Source: Clostridia bacterium
GTDB lineage: Bacteria > Bacillota_A > Clostridia > Oscillospirales > CAG-272
Length of the DNA: 24,657 bases
Direction: 5' to 3'
Assembly: GCA_017552165.1 (NCBI GenBank)
Contig: JAFZCF010000203.1
Coordinates: 1-24,657 of the forward strand
Shown here: piece by piece, positions 7,265 to 18,395 of the stretch
How positions within the stretch are numbered: the stretch's first letter is position 1
Layout: each line of letters begins with the position of its first letter
Notes under the pieces: generated by a model
What the model was told of the DNA's origin: nothing
What the model saw: the letters and a program-made list of their open reading frames with translations, nothing else
Database searches by the model: none
Made by a program: the position numbers and the translations under genes

Positions 7265-8059
7265 GTGGACGACGCGATACGTATAATTGCGGTCGGAGAC
7301 GTGGTCGGTCAGTTTTCGACCGAAAAGCTCTGCCGCAATATAAGGGCTCTCAAAAAGAAATATCTCGCCGACGCGATGATCGTCAACGCCGAGAACGCGG
7401 CGAACGGCAACGGGCTCGACGTGTATTCCGCCGACAGACTGCTCCATTTCGGCGCCGACGTCCTCACGGGCGGCAACCACACCTTCCGCAGATCCGAGAT
7501 ACGCGACTATCTCGACGGCAGCACCTACGTCATCCGCCCGGCGAACTATCCCGAGCCCTGCCCGGGGAGGGGATACACCGTCCTTTCCGCCTGCGGGGTG
7601 AGGATACTCGTGATGAACATCCTCGGACGGGTTTACATGGACCCGGTGGACGACCCGTTCCGGGCCGTCGAGAGGATGCTCTCCGAGGCCGCGGGGACGT
7701 ACGACGTCTCGATCCTCGACGTCCACGCCGAGGCGACCTCCGAAAAGCTCGCCCTCGCCAACTGTTTCGACGGCGTCGTGACGGCGGTCTTCGGCACCCA
7801 CACCCACGTCCAGACCTCCGACGCGCGGCTCCTGCCGAAGGGTACGGCGTATCTGACCGACCTCGGCATGACGGGGAGGACGAACTCCATCCTCGGGGTG
7901 GACTGCAAGCCGATCATAGAGCGCTTCAGGACCGGCCGCCCGACGAAGTTCAACGTCGGCGACGGCGAGACGGAATGCTGTTTTGCCGTCATAACGGTAA
8001 ACAGGAACTCCCTGAGAGCGGAAAAGATAGAGGCGTTCCGCGAGATAATAACAGTTTAA
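7265..8059 (+). CDS. ymdB: YmdB-type metallophosphoesterase (cyclic nucleotide phosphodiesterase family)
   Basis: A cytoplasmic dimetal phosphoesterase. The Bacillus YmdB hydrolyses 2',3'- and 3',5'-cyclic mononucleotides and affects biofilm and motility choice, and a similar role is inferred here. Visible family marks are 'VGDVVG' near residue 10, 'NAENAANGNG' (41-50, with the conserved E43), 'GGNHTF', 'DVHAEATSEK', 'FGTHTHVQTSDARLLPKGTAYLTDLGM' and 'SILGVD'. The His/Asp/Asn residues in these motifs bind the metals. The 264-residue length matches the family. It starts with GTG at 7265, preceded by a GGGGGAG ribosome site. It is first in a long co-directional gene run, whereas in many relatives it sits next to the RNase Y gene, which is absent here. 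Confidence 0.93.
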   Translation: MDDAIRIIAVGDVVGQFSTEKLCRNIRALKKKYLADAMIVNAENAANGNGLDVYSADRLLHFGADVLTGGNHTFRRSEIRDYLDGSTYVIRPANYPEPCPGRGYTVLSACGVRILVMNILGRVYMDPVDDPFRAVERMLSEAAGTYDVSILDVHAEATSEKLALANCFDGVVTAVFGTHTHVQTSDARLLPKGTAYLTDLGMTGRTNSILGVDCKPIIERFRTGRPTKFNVGDGETECCFAVITVNRNSLRAEKIEAFREIITV

Positions 8060-8080
8060 TCATCGAAATCAGGACTATTT

Positions 8081-10411
<2,331 letters not shown>

Positions 10412-10445
10412 GCCGTAAACATTTCAGGGAAACGGAGCGGGGAAT

Positions 10446-11018
10446 ATGACGGTCAATTTTTCAAACGCCGCGATATCGCTGTCCGCCGGACGGGCGGAGC
10501 AGTTTCCGGCTCCGAGGCCCTGCGTCGTTTTTTCGGGGCGCTCTAACGTCGGCAAGAGCTCTCTCATAAACGCCCTCCTCGGGAGGAAATCCCTCGCGAG
10601 GACGAGCTCCACGCCGGGCAAGACCGTGACGGTCAACTTTTTCGACGTCGACGGGAAGATATGGTTCGTCGATCTCCCGGGATACGGCTTCGCCGCGCGC
10701 TCGTACGGGCGCAAGGAGGAGTTTTCGCGGGTCACGGACGACTTTCTGTCGGGATACGGAGCGCCGAAGCTCGTCCTTCAGCTGATAGACGGCAAGGTCG
10801 GCCCGACGAAGGACGACCTGACGATGCTCGACTGGCTCGTGAGGACGGGCGCCGAGTTTTCCGCCGTCGTGACGAAATGCGACAAGGCGAAAAAGCCGGA
10901 GCTTGCGCGCACCGCAGGGCTGCTCTCCCCCCTCTGCCCCGATATATACGAGGTCTCCGCCGTGAAGAGGCAGGGGATCGACGCCGTTATCGGGCGGATA
11001 ATTCGTTTCGTTTCGTGA
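10446..11018 (+). CDS. ysxC: Ribosome-assembly GTPase YsxC (EngB/YihA)
   Basis: An essential GTPase in many bacteria that helps assemble the 50S ribosomal subunit. Seen in the 190 residues: G1 P-loop 'GRSNVGKSS' (31-39), G2 threonine in 'TSSTPGKT', G3 'DLPGYG', and G4 'TKCDK'. 'YEVSAVKRQGID' matches the G5 region. The G4-preceding strand 'LVLQLIDGKVGPTKDD' matches the family's characteristic hKPTxxD region with Gly for the usual basic residue. It sits 34 bases after lon with GGAG before the ATG, and its position directly behind lon is conserved in Bacillus and Clostridium. Confidence 0.96.
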   Translation: MTVNFSNAAISLSAGRAEQFPAPRPCVVFSGRSNVGKSSLINALLGRKSLARTSSTPGKTVTVNFFDVDGKIWFVDLPGYGFAARSYGRKEEFSRVTDDFLSGYGAPKLVLQLIDGKVGPTKDDLTMLDWLVRTGAEFSAVVTKCDKAKKPELARTAGLLSPLCPDIYEVSAVKRQGIDAVIGRIIRFVS

Positions 11019-11032
11019 AAAGGAGACGGTGA

Positions 11033-11713
11033 ATGCTCTTAAGTCTTATAAGAAACGGGTTCTCGAAAGAAGCGATAGTGAGTCTTCTCGTTTCGATCCC
11101 CGTCATACTGTTCTCGCTCTCGTTTCACGAGATGTTCCACGCGATAGCGGCGAACTCGCTCGGCGACCCGACGGCGAAGCATATGGGGAGACTGACAATC
11201 AACCCGCTCAAACATCTCGATCCCGTCGGGACGCTCATGATGTTCCTCGTCGGCATCGGCTGGGCAAAGCCCGTGCCGGTAAACCCGGGCAATTTCAAAA
11301 AACCCAAGCAGGGGATGGCGATAACGGCGGCGGCCGGTCCGCTCTCGAACCTCCTGCTCGCCTTCGTCTCCGACGTTTTTATGCATATCATAGGGATCAT
11401 ACCCGTATATACGACAGACTGGTATTACTACCCGCTTTTCATACTCTATTATCTTTTCTACGTCTCGACGGTGCTGAACGTCGGCCTCGCCGTGTTCAAC
11501 ATGCTCCCGGTCCCGCCCTTCGACGGATCTCGGATACTGTTCGCCTTCCTGCCGGACAGCGCCTATTTCGGCGTCATGAAATACGAGAGGATAATAAAAT
11601 ACGTCCTCATCGCCCTGCTGTGGCTCGGCGTGCTCGACGTGCCGCTTGCGTTCCTCAGGAACGCGGTGATAGGCGGATTCGATTTTCTTATTGAACTTGT
11701 CATAAAGGTCTGA
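11033..11713 (+). CDS. Site-2-type intramembrane metalloprotease (M50 family)
   Basis: A 226-residue polytopic membrane protein of the small M50/YdfE-like group. The zinc motif HEMFH lies at 32-36 within the first hydrophobic segments. The third zinc ligand is D164 in 'NMLPVPPFDGSRIL', the family's conserved NxxPxxPxDG motif. Other membrane spans are around 60-75, 98-122, 133-160 and 188-225. 'GWAKPVPVNPGNF' is also conserved in the group. AAGGAG precedes the ATG. Substrates are unknown. Family members cut signal peptides or anti-sigma factors inside the membrane, but this short form has no PDZ domain. It lies between ysxC and scpA, 14 and 9 bases away respectively, so it is surely in the operon. 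Confidence 0.9.
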   Translation: MLLSLIRNGFSKEAIVSLLVSIPVILFSLSFHEMFHAIAANSLGDPTAKHMGRLTINPLKHLDPVGTLMMFLVGIGWAKPVPVNPGNFKKPKQGMAITAAAGPLSNLLLAFVSDVFMHIIGIIPVYTTDWYYYPLFILYYLFYVSTVLNVGLAVFNMLPVPPFDGSRILFAFLPDSAYFGVMKYERIIKYVLIALLWLGVLDVPLAFLRNAVIGGFDFLIELVIKV

Positions 11714-11722
11714 GGTTCTCCA

Positions 11723-12487
11723 ATGGGTGAGCTAAGCTTTCAGCTCGAGGTCTTCGAGGGTCCGCTCGATCTTCTCCTCGCGCTCATAAAAAAGAATAAC
11801 GTAGACATATACGACATACCCATCGCCGAGATATGCGACCAGTATAACGATTATCTCCGTCAGATGGCGGAGATGGACATGGAGATCGCCGGCGAGTTCA
11901 TCGTAATGGCGGCGGAGCTCCTTCTCATAAAGAGCCGCATGCTCCTCCCGAAGCCGGTCGTCGACGACGGCGAGCCGGAGGAGGATCCCCGCGCAGGCCT
12001 CGCGCGCCGTCTCGCCGAATACCAGAGGGCGAAGGAGACGGCCGCCTTCCTCGCAGACCGCTACACGGTCTACGGCGGGCGCATAGCCAAGGAGACCGAA
12101 GAGCTCGACACCCGCGGCGACCTCCCGGACCACATAGATCCCGCCCTGCTCGTGCGGGCCATGCAGCGGGTTGCGGAGAAAAACAGCAGATACGCCGACA
12201 TCGTGAGGGACTCCGAGCGGGAGATAGAAAAGCTCCTCGCGGCGAAGATCGTGCCGGTGTCGTCAAAGATTTTCGCGATACTCAAGATACTTCGCAGGAG
12301 GGGCGCGACGCCCTTCGAGGATATACTTATGACGGCGTCGAACCGCTCGGCGCTCGTCGCCCTGTTCATCGCCTCGCTCGAGCTTCTCAAGGTCCAGCGG
12401 ATCCGCATGTCGGTGACGGAGGACGAACGGGTGATATTTATCCTTAATACGAGCCACGCGCGCGACGGGAGGACCGGCAATGAGTGA
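11723..12487 (+). CDS. scpA: Segregation and condensation protein A (kleisin)
   Basis: The kleisin subunit that bridges the heads of SMC and, with ScpB, organises and separates sister chromosomes. The N-terminal SMC-binding part begins 'FQLEVFEGPLDLLLALIKKNNVDIYDIPIAEICDQY', which is highly diagnostic, and continues 'MEIAGEFIVMAAELLLIKSRMLLP'. The middle is acidic and variable, and the C-terminal winged helix contains 'VSSKIFAILKILRRRGATPFEDIL' and 'LVALFIASLELLKVQRIRM'. The 254-residue length is normal. The ATG is 9 bases after the M50 gene. The stop overlaps the start of scpB by 8 bases, giving coupled synthesis of the two partners. Confidence 0.97.
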   Translation: MGELSFQLEVFEGPLDLLLALIKKNNVDIYDIPIAEICDQYNDYLRQMAEMDMEIAGEFIVMAAELLLIKSRMLLPKPVVDDGEPEEDPRAGLARRLAEYQRAKETAAFLADRYTVYGGRIAKETEELDTRGDLPDHIDPALLVRAMQRVAEKNSRYADIVRDSEREIEKLLAAKIVPVSSKIFAILKILRRRGATPFEDILMTASNRSALVALFIASLELLKVQRIRMSVTEDERVIFILNTSHARDGRTGNE

Positions 12488-13199
12488 CCAGGTAACGACA
12501 GACACATATTTCGTCCACGACGACATAGACCTCATGAGCCGCGCCCCGGCCGTCGAGGCGATACTCTTCGCCGCGGGCTTCCCGGTAAAGTACGAAAAGA
12601 TCGCCGAGACCTGCGAGATATCGGAGGCGGAGCTCGACAGGATACTCTCGTCCTCATATTTCGCGTACGAGAACAGAGGGATAAGACTCGTCAGATTCAG
12701 CGATTCGTGCCAGCTGTGCTCCAACGAGTTTTTCGAGAAACAGGTCAAGAGGGCCCTCGGCATGAGGGTCAGCGGCGGCCTCTCCAACTCGTCGATGGAG
12801 ACGCTCGCTATCATAGCGTACAACCAGCCGGTGACGAGGGCGCTCATCGAGCAGATACGCGGCGTCGACTGTTCGTACGCCGTGACGACGCTCATCGAGA
12901 AACAGCTCATCGAGGTAAAAGGGCGTCTCGACGTCCCGGGGAAGCCGAATCTCTACGGCACGACGGACACCTTCCTCCGCTGTTTCGGCTTCGGGTCGGT
13001 CTCGGAGCTGCCGGTCAGCGAGGTCGTTGACACCGTCAACGAGCGCGTCGCCGGGATCGTCTCGGCGGAGAACCCCTCCGACGGGCAGATAACCCTCGAA
13101 GAACAGGGAACTGTTGAAACCCCCGTGAACGGGGAAGACGTTCCCGCCGCGGCTGCGGCCGCGGACGCGGATACGGATACGGATTCGGAAAAGATATAA
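12480..13199 (+). CDS. scpB: Segregation and condensation protein B
   Basis: The dimeric partner of ScpA in the SMC complex, made of two winged helices. Visible are 'AVEAILFAAGFPVKYEKIAE' (first winged helix, about 20-80), 'NSSMETLAIIAYNQPVTRALIEQIRGVD' (the most conserved block, about 100-130), and 'LIEVKGRLDVPGKPNLYGTTDTFLRCFGF' in the second. The 239-residue product carries a poorly conserved acidic, Ala-rich tail (from about 200, AAAAAADADTDTDSEK), longer than usual. The ATG sits within the last codons of scpA. No separate promoter is seen. Confidence 0.96.
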   Translation: MSDQVTTDTYFVHDDIDLMSRAPAVEAILFAAGFPVKYEKIAETCEISEAELDRILSSSYFAYENRGIRLVRFSDSCQLCSNEFFEKQVKRALGMRVSGGLSNSSMETLAIIAYNQPVTRALIEQIRGVDCSYAVTTLIEKQLIEVKGRLDVPGKPNLYGTTDTFLRCFGFGSVSELPVSEVVDTVNERVAGIVSAENPSDGQITLEEQGTVETPVNGEDVPAAAAAADADTDTDSEKI

Positions 13200-13217
13200 G
13201 CAAATCGGGAGGACGGA

Positions 13218-13973
13218 ATGACAGCGTTATATATCGTCGGCGGGATACTGCTCTTTTTCGTCCTCGCCGCGCTCGTCAGGGTGAGCGTCAGGGCCGCGGT
13301 ATGCGGCGCCGCCGAGGTCACCCTTAAGGTTCTGTTCTTTAATATCCGCCTCGTCCCGAAAAAGAAGAAACCGGTGAAACTGCGGGACTATGAGATCAAA
13401 AGATTCCGCCGCCGCAGACTCAGACAGATAAAGAAAGAAGAAAAAGCGCTCCGCAAAAAGCTCGCCAAAGAAGAAAAGAAGAAAAAGGCCGGCGAAGAGG
13501 CGGAGGAGACCGGGCGGGAGACGGTCCGGACGTGGCTCGATATCGCAAAGAGCGTCGTCTCGCCCGTCCTCAAAAAGTTCGGCAAATATATTTATATAAA
13601 GATCGACGCGCTCGCCGTCATCATCAGGGGCAGCGAGCCCGACAGGACGGCCGTCGCCTTCGGCGAGGCGGCGCAGACCTTCGCGTATCTCTCGGATATC
13701 CTCAACGAAAACAAAAAAATCGTTTACGGCGGGGAGTGTGACGGCAGATACGGCGTGGCGGTCGATTTCACGGGGGACAAACCCTCGGCCGATATCGACG
13801 TGACGGTCGGCATGAGAGTGTGGCAGGCCGTAGCCATCGCGATAACGGCGATAAAGAACCTGCCGTCCGGGGCGGCCTCGTCCCTCGGCATAGGCGGCAG
13901 AAAGAAGAAACAGAAAGCCAATAAATCGGCGAAAGCCGGGGAGGAACAGCAAAATGGAAAACAGCATGAGTGA
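13218..13973 (+). CDS. DUF2953 membrane-anchored protein
   Basis: A 251-residue protein with one N-terminal membrane span (about 3-22), a short strand-like segment, then a strongly basic Lys/Glu-rich stretch (about 55-95, coiled-coil-like). The domain after it contains 'YIYIKIDALAVIIRGSEPDRTAVAFGEAAQTFAYL', typical of DUF2953 ('G..DAA.TA..YG'). This family is found in spore-forming Firmicutes beside ytfJ, and the same order holds here. The function is unknown, and a role in the sporulating cell envelope is inferred from the neighbour. GGGAGGA-like sequence precedes the ATG. The end overlaps ytfJ by 20 bases. Confidence 0.85.
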   Translation: MTALYIVGGILLFFVLAALVRVSVRAAVCGAAEVTLKVLFFNIRLVPKKKKPVKLRDYEIKRFRRRRLRQIKKEEKALRKKLAKEEKKKKAGEEAEETGRETVRTWLDIAKSVVSPVLKKFGKYIYIKIDALAVIIRGSEPDRTAVAFGEAAQTFAYLSDILNENKKIVYGGECDGRYGVAVDFTGDKPSADIDVTVGMRVWQAVAIAITAIKNLPSGAASSLGIGGRKKKQKANKSAKAGEEQQNGKQHE

Positions 13974-14451
13974 GATGATCAGGACCTCGCTCGAGGGGAT
14001 CTCGACGGTCGCCGGGACCGACACGGTCATCGGGGAGCCGATCAACGCGCCGGGCGGCACGGTCATCATACCCGTATCAAAGGTCTCGATAGGCCTCGCG
14101 ACGGGCGGGCTCGACTATCACCCCAAATCCACTCAGAAGAACAAGGACGAGACCAAGACCGTCCCGTCGTCCCAGACCAAGCCCTGCTTCGGCGGGGGCG
14201 GAGGAACGGGCATATCCGTCACCCCGGTCTGCTTCCTCGTCATAACGAAGGACGGGCGCGTGGAGCTGCTCAACGTCGGCGACCCGGCGCTCAGCAACCC
14301 GGCGGTCGGCGTGATCGACGCGCTGGCCTCGCTCGTCGAGAAGTCTCCGGAGATCGTCGGCCGGCTCAAAAACACGCTCTCTAAGGACGGGAAGAAAGAG
14401 CCCGACGACCTCGATCCCGAGGATCTCGGCACGGAGAAAGCCGGAGAATGA
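13954..14451 (+). CDS. ytfJ: GerW-family sporulation protein YtfJ
   Basis: Members are made in the forespore, and GerW is needed for normal spore germination in Streptomyces. The B. subtilis name is YtfJ. The 165-residue product shows the family blocks 'TVIGEPINAPGGTVIIPVSKVSIGLATGG', a glycine run 'FGGGGGTGISVTPVCFLVI' and 'DGRVELLNVG'. It ends in an acidic tail. The ATG at 13954 is preceded by GGGAGGA (13939-13945) and lies inside the end of the DUF2953 gene. The last four bases overlap the rluB start. Its presence is the best sign here that the organism comes from a spore-forming line, though non-sporulating relatives keep it too. Confidence 0.94.
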   Translation: MENSMSEMIRTSLEGISTVAGTDTVIGEPINAPGGTVIIPVSKVSIGLATGGLDYHPKSTQKNKDETKTVPSSQTKPCFGGGGGTGISVTPVCFLVITKDGRVELLNVGDPALSNPAVGVIDALASLVEKSPEIVGRLKNTLSKDGKKEPDDLDPEDLGTEKAGE

Positions 14452-15242
14452 GCGGCGAAAAGATCCTTTCGGGAGGGCGGGGCAGGCGTCCCGCGCCGTC
14501 CGGAGGGCCCGACGCGGGAGGCGACGGGGCGATAAAGCTCCAGAAGTTCATCGCCGACTGCGGCATTATGTCGCGGCGCGCCGCCGAGAAGAAGATACTT
14601 GACGGCTCGATAACCGTAAACGGCGAGCCCGTCGAGATCGGCAGGAGGGTGGATCCTTCCTCCGACTCGGTCGCGTATCTCGGGCGTCCGGTCACCTATC
14701 CGACGGTGCAGTCTTTCGCCTATATAATGCTCAACAAGCCCCGCGGCTACGTGACGACCATGAGCGACGAATTCGGCAGGAAATGCATCGCCGAGCTCGT
14801 TGCCGACGTCAGCTGCAGGGTGTTTCCCTGCGGGCGGCTCGACGCCGACTCGGAGGGGCTTCTCATCCTCACGAACGACGGCGAGTTCGCCAACAGAGTC
14901 ACCCACCCGTTCCATCACATACCCAAGCGCTATACCGTCAGGGTGAGGGGAGAGGTGAGCGAAAAGCAGCTCGGCATCCTCAACCGCCCGATAGAGATCG
15001 ACGGGTATATGACCTCGGCGGCGGACGTCACGGTTATCTCGGCGGAGGAGCGCCAGACGATCCTCTCGGTCACGCTCTACGAGGGCAGGAACCGGCAGAT
15101 ACGCCGTATGTGCGAAAAGGCGGGGCTGCTTATCAAGCGTCTGCGCCGCGTCGCCGTCGGCGACGTCGAGCTCGGCGACCTCCCTCCCGGCAAATGGCGC
15201 CGCCTCACCCGCGAGGAGATCGACAGCCTCAGAAATTACTGA
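14448..15242 (+). CDS. rluB: RsuA/RluB-family pseudouridine synthase
   Basis: Converts a uridine of rRNA to pseudouridine, most likely at the 23S rRNA site of RluB (E. coli 2605). An S4 RNA-binding domain lies at about 29-75 (IKLQKFIADCGIMSRRAAEKKILDGSITVNG). The catalytic aspartate is D132 in 'GRLDADSEGLLILTNDGEF', the exact family motif. 'MLNKPRGYVTT' precedes it, and 'EGRNRQIRRMCEKAGLLIKRLRRVAVG' is the conserved C-terminal block. The first 28 residues are a Gly/Arg/Pro-rich basic extension, probably extra RNA contact. It overlaps ytfJ by ATGA and is the last gene of the operon. RsuA cannot be excluded by sequence reading alone, but neighbourhood with scpAB favours RluB. Confidence 0.92.
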   Translation: MSGEKILSGGRGRRPAPSGGPDAGGDGAIKLQKFIADCGIMSRRAAEKKILDGSITVNGEPVEIGRRVDPSSDSVAYLGRPVTYPTVQSFAYIMLNKPRGYVTTMSDEFGRKCIAELVADVSCRVFPCGRLDADSEGLLILTNDGEFANRVTHPFHHIPKRYTVRVRGEVSEKQLGILNRPIEIDGYMTSAADVTVISAEERQTILSVTLYEGRNRQIRRMCEKAGLLIKRLRRVAVGDVELGDLPPGKWRRLTREEIDSLRNY

Positions 15243-15251
15243 CCCCCGCGG

Positions 15252-15285
15252 TTTCTGCAAGTCGGGAAACAAAAACTTGCAGAAA
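15252..15285. promoter_or_regulatory. Candidate operator: 11-bp perfect inverted repeat before the gdhA promoter
   Basis: TTTCTGCAAGT (15252-15262) and ACTTGCAGAAA (15275-15285) are exact reverse complements separated by 12 bases. The arm centres lie 23 bp apart, about two helical turns. It ends 14 bases upstream of the -35 box and has no T-tract, so it looks more like a dimer-binding site (activator position) than a terminator of rluB. Confidence 0.55.
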
Positions 15286-15299
15286 AGCGCAAAAAGCCC

Positions 15300-15328
15300 T
15301 TGACAGTACGCGGCGGAATGATTATAAT
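15300..15328 (+). promoter_or_regulatory. Promoter of gdhA
   Basis: TTGACA (15300-15305), a 17-base spacer and TATAAT (15323-15328). The leader to the ATG at 15368 would be about 33 bases, holding an AAAAGGA ribosome site. Confidence 0.88.
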
Positions 15329-15352
15329 TTATCCGTTAATTTCATTTTTTGA

Positions 15353-16711
<1,359 letters not shown>

Positions 16712-16726
16712 CAATATCGTTTTTGC

Positions 16727-16761
16727 GCCGCGGGACGGAGAGCCGTCCCGCGGCTGTTTTT
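16727..16761 (+). terminator. Intrinsic terminator of gdhA
   Basis: GCCGCGGGACGG (16727-16738) and CCGTCCCGCGGC (16743-16754) make a perfect 12-bp stem with an AGAG loop, followed by TGTTTTT. Confidence 0.93.
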
Positions 16762-16769
16762 ACGCTCGC

Positions 16770-16798
16770 TTGCAAACCCCCGCCGCGGATGGTATAAT
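16770..16798 (+). promoter_or_regulatory. Promoter of the SDR gene
   Basis: TTGCAA -35 (16770-16775), a 17-base spacer and TATAAT (16793-16798), with TGG directly before the -10 (extended -10). It begins right after the gdhA terminator. Confidence 0.82.
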
Positions 16799-16839
16799 AT
16801 ACGCGATCTCAGTTCTTGGTATGAAAAGAGGAATTTGAA

Positions 16840-17643
16840 ATGTCGGAATATCTCGTGACGGGCGCCGCCGGAGGGATGGGCAGGGCGGTGACCCGGGCGC
16901 TCCTTGAAAAGGGGCACGCGGTCTTCGGGCTCGATATAGCCCCGGAGGCGCCCTTCAGGGACGAAGAATTTCATTATATTTGCGCCGACGTGCGGAGCGC
17001 CGGCAGTATAGACGCGGCGTTTGATATAATATCGGGCGCGTGCGGCGGGCTCGACGGGATCATCTGCCTAGCCGGGATATACGATCTCGGCTCGCTCGTC
17101 GAGATGACAGAGGACAGGTTCCTGCGGGATTTCGACGTCAATCTCTTCGGCGCCTTCCGTGTGTGCAGGACGTTTTTCCCGATCCTCAGGCGGACGGGGC
17201 GCATAGTCATAATCTCAAGCGAGCTCGCCCCGCTCGATCCGCTCCCCTTCACGGGGATATACGCGGTGACGAAATCCGCGCTCGACGGCTACGCCTCGGC
17301 GCTGAGGGCGGAGCTTCAGCTCCTCGGGATAAAGGTCGTCACCGTCCGGCCGGGCGCCGTCGATACCGGAATGCTGCCGGCGTCGGTCGGAAAACTGAAC
17401 GACTTTTGCGAAAAAACCGAGCTTTACGGGCTCAACGCGGCGCGTTTCCGCCGTATCGTTGACAGCGTGGAGACGCGGAGCGTCCCGGCGGAGAAGCTCG
17501 CGCGGCTCGTGACGAAGATCCTCTCGGCGCGGTCTCCGCGCCCGGTGTACTCGATAAATCGCAACCCGCTGCTTCTGCTCCTGAACGCCCTCCCGCGCCG
17601 CGCCCGCCTCTTCATCCTACGAAAAATCCTCGCCCCGAAATAA
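16840..17643 (+). CDS. Short-chain dehydrogenase/reductase (SDR), substrate unknown
   Basis: A 267-residue classical SDR. The NAD(P)-binding motif TGAAGGMG is at 7-14, with D32 after the second strand. The catalytic set is N101 (in 'DVNLFGAF'), S127, Y141 and K145 (YAVTK). 'RPGAVDTGM' is the usual post-catalytic loop. The structural NAG motif is changed to LAG ('CLAGIYD', 77-83), a mild oddity. The C-terminal 45 residues are basic and hydrophobic (LLLLLNALPRRARLFILRKIL), suggesting membrane association as in some lipid- or steroid-acting SDRs. GAGGAA precedes the ATG. It is a single-gene unit with no pathway neighbours, so no substrate is proposed. Confidence 0.88.
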   Translation: MSEYLVTGAAGGMGRAVTRALLEKGHAVFGLDIAPEAPFRDEEFHYICADVRSAGSIDAAFDIISGACGGLDGIICLAGIYDLGSLVEMTEDRFLRDFDVNLFGAFRVCRTFFPILRRTGRIVIISSELAPLDPLPFTGIYAVTKSALDGYASALRAELQLLGIKVVTVRPGAVDTGMLPASVGKLNDFCEKTELYGLNAARFRRIVDSVETRSVPAEKLARLVTKILSARSPRPVYSINRNPLLLLLNALPRRARLFILRKILAPK

Positions 17644-17707
17644 GGGCGAATACCTGACACTTTCCCCCTACCGGCGGTTGATTTTCCCCGACTCAACCTA
17701 CGGTATG

Positions 17708-17736
17708 TGGACAAAGCCGCGCCGCGGCGGTATAAT
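17708..17736 (+). promoter_or_regulatory. Promoter of the HTH/zinc-ribbon and YhfC operon
   Basis: TGGACA -35 (17708-17713), a 17-base spacer and TATAAT (17731-17736). The spacer holds a perfect 10-bp palindrome CGCCGCGGCG (17720-17729) touching the -10, a possible self-regulation site for the HTH protein. Confidence 0.75.
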
Positions 17737-17758
17737 TGCGGCAGAAAGGAGACCGGAT

Positions 17759-18394
17759 ATGGATCAGATCAAAATCGGAAAGTTCATTTCACAAAAGCGG
17801 AGAGAGAAAAACCTCACGCAGATGCAGCTCGCGGACAAGCTCGGCATCACCGACCGCGCCGTGTCGAAATGGGAGACGGGCAGGTCTCTGCCGGACGCCT
17901 CCGTAATGCTCGGGCTCTGCGGTCTCTTCGGTATCACGGTCAACGATTTACTTAACGGGGAGGTCGTTTCGGTGGAAAACTACAACGAAAAAATGGAGAA
18001 AAACCTGATCGACATGGTCAGACAGAAGGAGGAGTCGGACAAACGCCTCCTCATGATGGAGATCGTCATCGGCCTGACGTCCTCGGCGTTCTTTTTCGCA
18101 ATGATCGCCGTGGGGGTGATTTTCATGATGCTCGAAAAGCCGCTGTGGGCGTTCTTTCTGCCCGTCGGCGTCGGATTCGCGCAGTTCATCGTGTGCATGG
18201 CGTTCGCGCTCCGTATAGAGCAGGTCGCGGGATACTACGAGTGCCGCGAATGCGGTCACAGATACGTCCCGACCTACGGGGCGGTGATCATGGCGATGCA
18301 CTATAACAGGACGCGATACATGAAATGCCCGGAGTGCGGCAGAAAATCGTGGCAGAAAAAGGTCATAAGCAGCTCAGAAACGGAGGAAAAATAA
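17759..18394 (+). CDS. Membrane-anchored XRE-family regulator with C-terminal zinc ribbon
   Basis: The ATG at 17759 is fixed by AAGGAG (17746-17751) and by the promoter -10 at 17731, so the frame open from 17678 is too long. The 211-residue product has an XRE helix-turn-helix at about 6-62 ('LTQMQLADKLGITDRAVSKWETGRSLPDASVML'), a charged helix (70-98), two membrane spans (about 102-124 and 129-151), and a cytoplasmic zinc ribbon with C162/C165 and C190/C193. The zinc-ribbon core 'RYVPTYGAVIMAMHYNRTRYMKCPECGRKSW' resembles a tail I know from many Clostridia HTH proteins of unknown target. DNA and zinc domains both face the cytoplasm. One base separates its stop from the next ATG, so it is clearly coupled to the protease gene. 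Confidence 0.87.
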   Translation: MDQIKIGKFISQKRREKNLTQMQLADKLGITDRAVSKWETGRSLPDASVMLGLCGLFGITVNDLLNGEVVSVENYNEKMEKNLIDMVRQKEESDKRLLMMEIVIGLTSSAFFFAMIAVGVIFMMLEKPLWAFFLPVGVGFAQFIVCMAFALRIEQVAGYYECRECGHRYVPTYGAVIMAMHYNRTRYMKCPECGRKSWQKKVISSSETEEK

Positions 18395-18395
18395 A

